Positions 7,549-13,150 of a DNA stretch of 13,150 nt are shown piece after piece. The notes under the pieces are model-generated. The model searched no databases. It was not told the DNA's origin and saw only the letters and a program-made list of their open reading frames with translations. Position 1 is the stretch's first letter. The number at the start of each line of letters is the position of its first letter. Position numbers and translations under genes: made by a program. Location of the stretch: the NCBI GenBank assembly GCA_031261245.1, contig JAISKU010000054.1:1-13150 (forward strand). Direction: 5' to 3'. The DNA is from Oscillospiraceae bacterium. GTDB taxonomy: Bacteria; Bacillota; Clostridia; Oscillospirales; Oscillospiraceae.

Positions 7549-9158
7549 AAAAACGAGTAATAGCAATACTTTTGGCACTTGTGCTGACGCTCCCGACTTT
7601 GTCGGGGGCGTTCGCCGCGTCAAAAAGCGATTTGGATTCGGCTGTCACCGGCGCGGCGGCGTACATGCTCAAAACCGTCAAAAAGACGGAGGTCGGCTCC
7701 GTCGGCGGCGAGTGGGCGGTCATCGGGCTTGCGCGGAGCGGCTACGACGTGCCGGACGCGTATTACGAGGCGTATTACAAGGCTGTGGAAAAGTACGTCA
7801 GGGACAGCAAGGGCGTGCTGCACGACAAGAAGTACACGGAGTATTCGCGCGTGATCCTCGGCCTCACGGCGGCGGGCTACGACCCGCGCGACGTCGGCGG
7901 TTACGACCTCACCGCGCCGCTCGGCGACTTTGAAAAGACGATCTGGCAGGGCATAAACGGCCCGATTTGGGCGCTGATCGCGCTCGATTCCGGCAATTAC
8001 GCAAGCGCGCTGCGCGACAAGTACATCGCGGAAATCCTGCGCCGACAGCTCGACGACGGCGGCTGGAACCTCACGGCGGACGGGAGCAACCCGAAGGAAA
8101 ACTCGAGCTCGGATTTGACCGGCATGGCGCTGCAGGCTCTCGCAAACTACGCGGACAGGCCGGATGTCAAGGCCGCAGTTGACAGGGCGCTCGCGTATCT
8201 CTCAAAAACGCAGAACGCGGGCGGCGGCTACTCCTTTGCCGGCGACGTTTCGAGCGAGAGCGTGGTGCAGGTGCTCGTCGGAATCACCGCGCTCGGCGTC
8301 AGTGTGGACGATCCGCGCTTCGTCAAAAACGGCAAGACGCTCGTGGACAACATTTTGAGCTTCAAAAACGCCGACGGCAGCTTCAACCACACGACCGACG
8401 GCAGCGGCAACAGCCAGATGTCCACCGAACAGGCGTTCTACGGGCTCGTTGCGGCGCAGCGGGCGCGCGACGGCAGGAACGCGTTGTATAATATGTCCGA
8501 CGCCGTGAAACGCGGCGTGACGGGTGATACCGCGCCCGGACTGCCAGGCAAACACGCGGACGTGAACGCCGTACCGGTCACGAAGCCCAGTACGACGTTC
8601 GACGACGTGAAGAATCACGCGAACAAGGCGGCGATTGAGGCCCTCGCCGCGCGCGAGGTCGTGGGCGGCAAGGGCGACAATAATTTCGACCCGAACGGCA
8701 ACGTGACGCGCGCGGAGTTCGCGGCAATTGCCACGCGCGGATTGGGGCTTGCGGGGGGCGGCGTCCCCGACGCCCCGTTCGCAGACGTCGCAGGCGCGCA
8801 GTGGTACGCGAAGCCCGTTGCGGTTGCGGCGCATTACGGCATCGTCAAGGGCACGAGCGCGACGACGTTCAATCCTACCGGCAACATCACGCGTCAGGAC
8901 GCGGCTGTTATGGTCGCGCGCGCGGCGAAGCTCGCGGGGCTTGACACGGCGCAGAGCGACGCGCAAATCCGCGATACCCTCGCGCAATTCGGCGACTACC
9001 GCACGGTCGCGGACTACGCGAAGGAGTCGCTCGCGTTCTGCTACGCGGCGGGGATTCTCGACGATTCGGAGTTTGACATCGAGCCGGCAAAAGCGGCCAC
9101 GCGCGCGGAGATCGCGGAGATGGTGTACAGACTGCTCGACAAGGCGGAGCTGCTATGA
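7545..9158 (+). CDS. Secreted alpha/alpha-barrel (prenyltransferase-repeat, intrinsic-factor alpha-domain-like) protein with three SLH repeats
   Basis: 537 aa. ATG 7545 overlaps the previous stop (ATGA), with GAGGG at 7531-7535 as ribosome binding site. Residues 1-24 are a signal peptide ending in GAFA. Residues 25 to about 330 are paired-helix repeats of the squalene-cyclase/prenyltransferase-like barrel type. Marker segments are QLDDGGWN, SSSDLTGMALQAL (187-199), GGGYSF, SSESVVQVLVGITALGV (from 236), DGSF and MSTEQAFYGLVAAQ (from 292). These helix motifs are the ones shared with the cobalamin-binding alpha domain of intrinsic factor and transcobalamin. Residues 352-537 are three SLH repeats for wall attachment: the first and third carry TRAE, the second TRQD. 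There is no sign of the DDXD-type acid of true cyclases, so an enzymatic role is unlikely. The B12 riboswitch and the DUF4430 protein next door support a corrinoid-binding role, which is inference. Other small-ligand binding is possible. Confidence 0.88.
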   Translation: MKKRVIAILLALVLTLPTLSGAFAASKSDLDSAVTGAAAYMLKTVKKTEVGSVGGEWAVIGLARSGYDVPDAYYEAYYKAVEKYVRDSKGVLHDKKYTEYSRVILGLTAAGYDPRDVGGYDLTAPLGDFEKTIWQGINGPIWALIALDSGNYASALRDKYIAEILRRQLDDGGWNLTADGSNPKENSSSDLTGMALQALANYADRPDVKAAVDRALAYLSKTQNAGGGYSFAGDVSSESVVQVLVGITALGVSVDDPRFVKNGKTLVDNILSFKNADGSFNHTTDGSGNSQMSTEQAFYGLVAAQRARDGRNALYNMSDAVKRGVTGDTAPGLPGKHADVNAVPVTKPSTTFDDVKNHANKAAIEALAAREVVGGKGDNNFDPNGNVTRAEFAAIATRGLGLAGGGVPDAPFADVAGAQWYAKPVAVAAHYGIVKGTSATTFNPTGNITRQDAAVMVARAAKLAGLDTAQSDAQIRDTLAQFGDYRTVADYAKESLAFCYAAGILDDSEFDIEPAKAATRAEIAEMVYRLLDKAELL

Positions 9159-9958
9159 GAAAGCACAAGAACATAATAATTGCGGGGATTGTCGTGGTGG
9201 CAATCCTCGCAGCAGCGTGGATATTCGGCGGCAATTACGCGAGCCGTGGCGGCGCGGCGGTCACGCCCACGCCGACAATCGCGGCGACGGCAACGGCAAC
9301 GCCGGAGGTCACGGAAACGCCCGCACCCGCAACAGACGACGGCGGGCGATTGGTAATCGCCCCTACACCCGAACCCACACCTACACCCGAACCCGCGGAA
9401 ATTGCTGAAACCGCAACGCCTGAACCCACGCCCGAACCCGAACCGACCAAAGATCAGTACCAAACCGACCCGATTCCGTCCGGGAAACCCGCACCCGTGG
9501 AGCCGCAGGACGCGACGGTCGGCGACGGCTCGTTCACAGTCACGCTCTCTGTGCGGTGCGACACGATTCTCGACAATCTCAACCTGCTCGACAAGAACAA
9601 GCACGAACTTGTACCCGCTGACGGCATTATATTTCCCGCCACCGAGGTGACGGTTTACGAGGGCGAGAGCGTTTTCAACGTCCTTCAACGCGAGATGAAA
9701 CGCAATAAAATCCACTTTGAGTTCATGAACACGCCGATATACAACAGCGCGTACATCGAGGGTATCAACAACCTCTACGAGTTCGACGTGGGCGAGCTGT
9801 CCGGGTGGATGTACAAGGTCAACGGCTGGTACCCGAATTACGGCTGCTCGCGGTATCAGCTCAAAGCGGGCGACGTGGTGGAGTGGAATTACACGTGCGA
9901 CCTCGGGCGCGATATCGGCGGCGAGGGCGCGACGGGCGGCAGTCAGCGCGACGAATAG
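9155..9958 (+). CDS. Membrane-tethered DUF4430 (transcobalamin C-terminal-like) protein with Pro/Thr-rich stalk
   Basis: 267 aa. ATG 9155 overlaps the previous stop (ATGA), with GGAG at 9145-9148. The N-terminus is basic (MRKHK) followed by a hydrophobic stretch (about residues 8-26) with no lipobox Cys and no clear cleavage site, so a membrane anchor with the rest outside is most likely. Residues 36 to about 118 are a stalk rich in Thr, Pro and Glu with TPEP repeats. Residues about 124-250 are a canonical DUF4430 domain: VTVYEGESVFNVL, then SGWMYKVNG (216-224), then AGDVVEWNYT. This beta domain corresponds to the C-terminal part of transcobalamin and intrinsic factor, where it closes over the bound cobalamin. 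Being encoded right after the barrel protein, it is the natural partner of that protein. It is the last gene of the operon, and its 3' end overlaps the convergent methyltransferase gene by 16 bases. Confidence 0.9.
   Translation: MRKHKNIIIAGIVVVAILAAAWIFGGNYASRGGAAVTPTPTIAATATATPEVTETPAPATDDGGRLVIAPTPEPTPTPEPAEIAETATPEPTPEPEPTKDQYQTDPIPSGKPAPVEPQDATVGDGSFTVTLSVRCDTILDNLNLLDKNKHELVPADGIIFPATEVTVYEGESVFNVLQREMKRNKIHFEFMNTPIYNSAYIEGINNLYEFDVGELSGWMYKVNGWYPNYGCSRYQLKAGDVVEWNYTCDLGRDIGGEGATGGSQRDE
9361..9450 (+). repeat. Short direct repeats encoding a Thr-Pro-Glu-Pro stalk
   Basis: CCTACACCCGAACCC-like units recur imperfectly through this stretch and encode repeated TPEP/EPTP in the stalk of the DUF4430 protein. 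This is a coding low-complexity repeat, prone to length variation, and not a CRISPR or mobile element. Confidence 0.75.
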
Positions 9959-11082
9959 TACATAAACAAATCGCACTTTATCATGCCGTTGTAGAGCTTG
10001 CGCTTTTTGACCGCCTGACGGCCGAAGCTGCGCTCAAACTCCGTGTGTGAGGACAGCAGATAGATTTTCCAGTCCTTTAGACCGCGCGTCGCGGCTCCGA
10101 ATTCGCGGTAGAGCCTTTCCGCGTCGCTCTTCTCCATGACGCGCTCGCCGTATGGCGGGTTCGTGACGACGATGCCGGACGGCTCCGCGGGCGCGAACGC
10201 GCGCGCGTCGGCGACCTCAAAGCGCACGTTTTGCGAAACTCCGGCGCGGCGGGCGTTTTCGTTCGCGATGTCAACTGCGGCCGGGTCGATATCGGCGCCG
10301 AGAATGTCGTAGTCGCCGTGGTACTCCCGCGACTTTGCCGCCTCGCGCGCCGCACGCCATATTCCGGCGGGGAGATTCGGCCACGACTCGGCGGTGAATT
10401 TGCGGTTGCAGCCCGGGGCGCGGTTCAGCGCGGCGAGCGCCGCCTCAATCGCGATTGTGCCGGAGCCGCAGAACGGGTCGCGCAGCGGCCCCCGCCCGCG
10501 ATAGCGCGCGACGCGCACCATCGCCGCCGCGAGCGTCTCCGACAGCGGCGCGGCGACGGCGGCCGTATCCGCAGTCACGGGGCGGTACCCGCGCTTGTGC
10601 AGACCGGCGCCCGACGTGTCGATCGCGATAGCGGCGACGTCGTTCATTATCGTGAAGCGGACCTTGTACTCGGCGCCATCCTCCGGGTGGCGCTCCACTT
10701 TGTACTTTTCGGTGAGGCGCGTCGATATCGCTTTTTTGATGATTTTCTGGCAGTCGGGAACCGAGTGCAGCTGCGAGCTCAGTGCGTGACCCGACACGGG
10801 GAACGCGGCGTTTTTCGGCAGATAGCGCTCCCACTCCATCGCGCGGACGGCCTCAAAGAGCATGTCGAACGTCTCGGCGCGCGCCTCACCGACGAGGAGC
10901 GTCACCCTCTCCCCCGTCGCGAGGCAGATGTTCGCGCGGGCGAGGTCGGCCTCCGTGCCGTCGAAGAGCACGCGGCCGTTCTCCGCGCGGACGTTTTTCA
11001 TGTCCATGCGCTTGAGCTCGTCGGCGGCAAGTCCCTCGATGCCGAACAGGCACGGCACGGCGAAATTGAGGGTTCCCGTCAT
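9943..11082 (-). CDS. THUMP-domain class I RNA guanine-N2 methyltransferase (YpsC/RlmL family)
   Basis: 379 aa using the ATG at 11082, where the product begins MTGTLNFAVPCLFGIEGLAA, the usual start of this family. A longer in-frame ATG at 11151 would add 23 unrelated residues inside the upstream gene. At 11082 the ATG overlaps the upstream stop (ATGA), and GAGG lies just before it. Residues about 1-160 include the THUMP RNA-binding region, and LHKRGYRP (161-168) precedes the catalytic part. The SAM-binding motif I is DPFCGSGT (202-209), the acidic motif is GADIDP (262-267), and the catalytic loop is NPPYGER (308-314). Family members methylate guanine N2 in 23S rRNA (RlmL-type); the exact target here is unproven. 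It is the second gene of a two-gene minus-strand unit. Confidence 0.93.
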   Translation of the reverse strand: MTGTLNFAVPCLFGIEGLAADELKRMDMKNVRAENGRVLFDGTEADLARANICLATGERVTLLVGEARAETFDMLFEAVRAMEWERYLPKNAAFPVSGHALSSQLHSVPDCQKIIKKAISTRLTEKYKVERHPEDGAEYKVRFTIMNDVAAIAIDTSGAGLHKRGYRPVTADTAAVAAPLSETLAAAMVRVARYRGRGPLRDPFCGSGTIAIEAALAALNRAPGCNRKFTAESWPNLPAGIWRAAREAAKSREYHGDYDILGADIDPAAVDIANENARRAGVSQNVRFEVADARAFAPAEPSGIVVTNPPYGERVMEKSDAERLYREFGAATRGLKDWKIYLLSSHTEFERSFGRQAVKKRKLYNGMIKCDLFMYYSSR

Positions 11083-11819
11083 CGCTCGTCCCTCAGCTGG
11101 CGCACCATCTCCGCTATCTCGGGCTTGGCGTCCTCCATGAGCTCGTCCCACCCGCCGACGTAGGGATACGTCACCTCGTCGCCGCTGTTGATGCGCTTGA
11201 TGTAGCCGTCGAACATCGCGAAATCGCGCTCATACACGTGGAAGCTGTTCGCACGGTGCGTGTAGCTTCCGACGGGTATCCCGAGCTCGTCCGCGACGCG
11301 CTTTTGCAGCAGAATCAGCGCGAAGGCGTTCATGAACGCAGCCTTTGTCGCGTCGTTTGAGCGGAAGAGCACCTTGCAGTGCAGCTTTCCCTCGCGTATG
11401 AGATACTGCACGGATTGCAGACACGCGGGTGAGCCGGACTCCAAGTCCTTTTCGTCGCGCGTCGAGATTATCGCGCGGCGCGAGTCGGTGTTGCGGCGCA
11501 GCTCCGACGCCACCCAGTCGAGCTGGCTGCCCATGCGCTGGTGGTACGTGTACTCCCAGTTGCCGCGCGCGACCTCAAAGTCGAGGATTCCGTCGAGCAT
11601 CTCCTGCCTGTACTGCTCAAGCGCGCGCGGATCGCCGATGAACAGGCGCGATATCATAGGCTCCGTGAGAGGCTCCGTGACGACGAACGTCATGGACGCC
11701 TCTTTTTGCGTCGTGTTGTAATCGGGGCACGGGACGAGCTCATTTTTCTCATACAGCGCGGCTATCGCCCCGTGGTACGCGTCGGGGAGCGTCGCCCCGG
11801 TCACAAACAATTCATGCAT
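11079..11819 (-). CDS. Divergent thymidylate synthase family protein
   Basis: 246 aa from ATG 11819. An in-frame ATG at 11825 is also possible, but the Shine-Dalgarno AGAGG (11827-11831 on the minus strand) is only one base from it and seven bases from 11819. Numbering below counts from the longer start. The protein has the thymidylate synthase core: a catalytic-Cys segment PACLQSVQY (Cys135, with Gln140 at the usual +5), RSND (155-158), Asn166 at the same +11 offset from Arg155 as Asn177 from Arg166 in the E. coli enzyme, and an HVY pair (His196, Tyr198). These match the dUMP-binding residues. The residue after Cys135 is Leu rather than His, and the folate-side loop reads KAAFMN in place of LGxPFN. 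The protein is shorter than bacterial ThyA. It may make dTMP with a different one-carbon donor or act on another nucleotide. It is translationally coupled to the methyltransferase gene. Confidence 0.82.
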   Translation of the reverse strand: MHELFVTGATLPDAYHGAIAALYEKNELVPCPDYNTTQKEASMTFVVTEPLTEPMISRLFIGDPRALEQYRQEMLDGILDFEVARGNWEYTYHQRMGSQLDWVASELRRNTDSRRAIISTRDEKDLESGSPACLQSVQYLIREGKLHCKVLFRSNDATKAAFMNAFALILLQKRVADELGIPVGSYTHRANSFHVYERDFAMFDGYIKRINSGDEVTYPYVGGWDELMEDAKPEIAEMVRQLRDER

Positions 11820-11849
11820 ATTCATACCTCTGTCAGTTTTATCCTCTGT

Positions 11850-11878
11850 ATTTTATCCCACATTTGCAATATAGGCAA
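11850..11878 (-). promoter_or_regulatory. Predicted promoter for the thymidylate synthase-like/methyltransferase pair
   Basis: Read on the minus strand there is a -35 TTGCCT (11878-11873), a 17-base spacer, and a -10 TAAAAT (11855-11850, five of six matches). Transcription would start near 11843, about 24 bases before the preferred start codon. It lies in the 123-base gap between the two divergent genes. I could not identify a convincing promoter for the rightward ATPase gene in the same gap. Confidence 0.6.
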
Positions 11879-11942
11879 GAGAAATCGTCATAATATCGGC
11901 TTTATCCGGAAAAATAGTAATTGCAAGCGGAGGTATGAAAAA

Positions 11943-13150
11943 GTGCAGAAAACAAAGCTGAGGCTCGGCGACATTCTCGTCGCGCAGGGGCTTATCACGG
12001 AGGAACAGCTCCTGTTCGCCCTCGAGGAGCAAAAGAAACGGCGCGCGCGGCTCGGCCAGTGCCTCGTGTCGAGCGGCTTCATCACCGACGCGGAGATCGC
12101 GCGGGCGCTGAACGTCCAGCTCGGCGTGGAAATGGTGGAGCTGCGCGGTATGCGCATTGCGCCCGAGGTCGTGGGGCTCGTATCGGGCGCGATACTGCGC
12201 AAGCACAACGTGATTCCCGTCGGCTTTGACCCGGACGACTCGTCGGCGCTCCTGCTCGCCATGGCCGACCCGCTCGATATCAACGCGCAGGACGACATAT
12301 CCATAATCACGAACATGCGCGTTGAGCCGCGAATCGCCACGGAGAGCGAGATTCAGGCGACGCTCGACCGCTATTTCGGCTCCGACGAGGCGATGAGCGC
12401 GGCGGAGCAGTATTCAAAGGAGCGCGAGACGCAGCTCGCCGCCGCGTCGGAGGCCGCGCTCGCCGAGGAGTCGAGTCTGTCCACCGCGCCGATGGTTCAG
12501 CTCGTGCGCTCCATAATCGAGCAGAGCGTGCGGCTACGCGCGTCGGATATCCACATCGACGCGCTCGAAAAGCAGGTGCGCATACGCTATCGCATTGACG
12601 GCGTGCTCGTCGAGAAGATGCTGTACGACATATCGCTGCTGCCCGCCATCACGACGCGCATAAAGATACTCTCCGACATGGACATCTCCGAAAAGCGCAA
12701 GCCGCAGGACGGGCGCATGACCATGATCGTGGACAGGCGGGAGTACGATATCCGCGTGTCGTGCCTGCCGTCGTTCTTCGGGGAGAAAATCGTGCTCCGC
12801 TTACAGCTCGCGAGCGGCCTGACGCGCACGATGAACGACCTCGGTATGCGCGAGTGGGAAAAAGACGTGTTCCGGCGCATACTCTCGAACCCGAACGGGA
12901 TAATTCTCGTCACCGGCCCGACCGGCTCCGGCAAATCCACGACGCTGTACACCGCGCTGTCCGCGCTCAACCGCGAGGACGTCAACATCATCACCGTAGA
13001 GGACCCCGTCGAGGCGTCCATCGCGGGGATAAATCAGGTTCAGGTGAACACAAAGGCGAATCTGACGTTCGCCGCCGCGCTGCGCTCAATATTGCGGCAG
13101 GATCCGGACATAATAATGATAGGCGAGATTCGCGACGGCGAGACGGCGGG
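11943..13150 (+). CDS. Type IV pilus / type II secretion assembly ATPase (PilB/GspE family), 3' truncated by window
   Basis: The first 402 codons are visible. The start is GTG 11943, with GGAGG at 11929-11933 nine bases upstream; the nearby ATG at 11935 leads to a stop after eight codons in another frame. Residues 7-59 form an MshEN-type N-terminal domain: two 24-residue motifs (RLG..L...G.I....L...L..Q) at 7-30 and 36-59, separated by exactly five residues (KKRRA). In MshE and related ATPases this arrangement binds cyclic di-GMP. After a linker comes the GspE core: ASDIHID (His-box region), RYRIDGVLVE, Walker A GPTGSGKST (325-333), and the Walker B region DIIMIGEIRD (389-398). The zinc-binding CxxC module, if present, would lie beyond the edge. 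The enzyme powers extension of a pilus or pseudopilus from the cytoplasmic face of the membrane. The partner genes are expected downstream, outside the window. Confidence 0.94.
   Translation, partial: MQKTKLRLGDILVAQGLITEEQLLFALEEQKKRRARLGQCLVSSGFITDAEIARALNVQLGVEMVELRGMRIAPEVVGLVSGAILRKHNVIPVGFDPDDSSALLLAMADPLDINAQDDISIITNMRVEPRIATESEIQATLDRYFGSDEAMSAAEQYSKERETQLAAASEAALAEESSLSTAPMVQLVRSIIEQSVRLRASDIHIDALEKQVRIRYRIDGVLVEKMLYDISLLPAITTRIKILSDMDISEKRKPQDGRMTMIVDRREYDIRVSCLPSFFGEKIVLRLQLASGLTRTMNDLGMREWEKDVFRRILSNPNGIILVTGPTGSGKSTTLYTALSALNREDVNIITVEDPVEASIAGINQVQVNTKANLTFAAALRSILRQDPDIIMIGEIRDGETA

Noticed and set aside
7545..8540. Gene 2 as a real terpene cyclase or prenyltransferase.
   Set aside because: It is secreted and wall-anchored and I see no catalytic Asp-rich motif or zinc site; the repeats better fit a ligand-binding barrel.
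9361..9450. CRISPR-like or mobile-element repeat from the regularly spaced ACACCCGAACCC units.
   Set aside because: The repeats are short, imperfect, in frame and encode a Thr/Pro/Glu stalk; there are no spacers or cas genes.
8202..9976. Minus-strand open frames of 261 and 311 aa (8202-8987, 9041-9976) and similar frames opposite the SLH and DUF4430 genes.
   Set aside because: They are antisense to well-supported domains and have composition typical of shadow frames.
11083..11151. The longer start of the methyltransferase gene at 11151.
   Set aside because: It adds 23 residues unlike the family inside the upstream gene, while ATG 11082 has an ATGA overlap, a GAGG site and the family's usual N-terminus.
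10231..11163. A plus-strand 310-aa open frame opposite the THUMP methyltransferase gene.
   Set aside because: The minus strand encodes intact SAM-binding and NPPY motifs; the plus-strand product is Arg-rich with no family resemblance.
12587..13021. A minus-strand 144-aa open frame opposite the PilB/GspE gene.
   Set aside because: It is antisense to the ATPase core, including Walker A; a Ser-rich shadow product.

Overview
The window looks like chromosomal DNA of a GC-rich Gram-positive bacterium, probably an uncultured member of the Clostridia (Oscillospirales-like). This is inferred by eye from the strong GC bias of the coding regions, SLH-anchored surface proteins, BspA-type leucine-rich repeats, a cobalamin riboswitch with a transcription-terminator platform, and a PilB/GspE-type ATPase. 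No 16S rRNA or other taxonomic marker is present.

Layout. 1-531 is the 3' end of ftsH, closed by a perfect 15-bp hairpin terminator (546-581). From about 616 to 966 lies a regulatory leader: a promoter with a perfect -35 box and an extended -10, a cobalamin (B12) riboswitch aptamer, and a downstream rho-independent terminator. The leader feeds a three-gene operon (967-9958) in which each junction is a 4-base ATGA stop/start overlap. Gene 1 (2193 aa) is a giant secreted protein carrying transcobalamin C-terminal-like (DUF4430) modules, a long BspA-like LRR array, beta-sandwich modules and three SLH repeats. Gene 2 (537 aa) is a secreted alpha/alpha-barrel (prenyltransferase-repeat) protein with three SLH repeats. 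Gene 3 (267 aa) is membrane-tethered, with a Thr-Pro-Glu-rich stalk and a canonical DUF4430 domain. The operon converges, with overlapping 3' ends, on a minus-strand pair: a THUMP/class I RNA methyltransferase (YpsC/RlmL type) and a divergent thymidylate synthase family protein, also ATGA-coupled. At the right edge, a divergently transcribed T4P/T2SS assembly ATPase begins (GTG at 11943) and runs off the window.

Main interpretation. Animal B12 carriers (intrinsic factor, transcobalamin, haptocorrin) hold cobalamin between an alpha6/alpha6-barrel domain and a small beta domain that DUF4430 resembles. Here the barrel and the beta domain are separate proteins in one operon. One is predicted to bind the cell-wall polymer and the other to sit on the membrane via a stalk, and the operon is behind a B12 riboswitch. 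The simplest reading is a Gram-positive surface system that captures corrinoids and passes them inward, with a 'split intrinsic factor' architecture plus a giant adhesin-like partner. The riboswitch, domain types and gene order are read from the sequence; corrinoid binding by the proteins is inference. No membrane permease is encoded in the window, so import would need an ECF or BtuCD-type transporter elsewhere.

The leader also suggests a mechanism. The 5' strand of riboswitch helix P1 is complementary to the 5' arm of the terminator, so P1 (ligand-bound) and an antiterminator (ligand-free) would be mutually exclusive, giving repression by B12.
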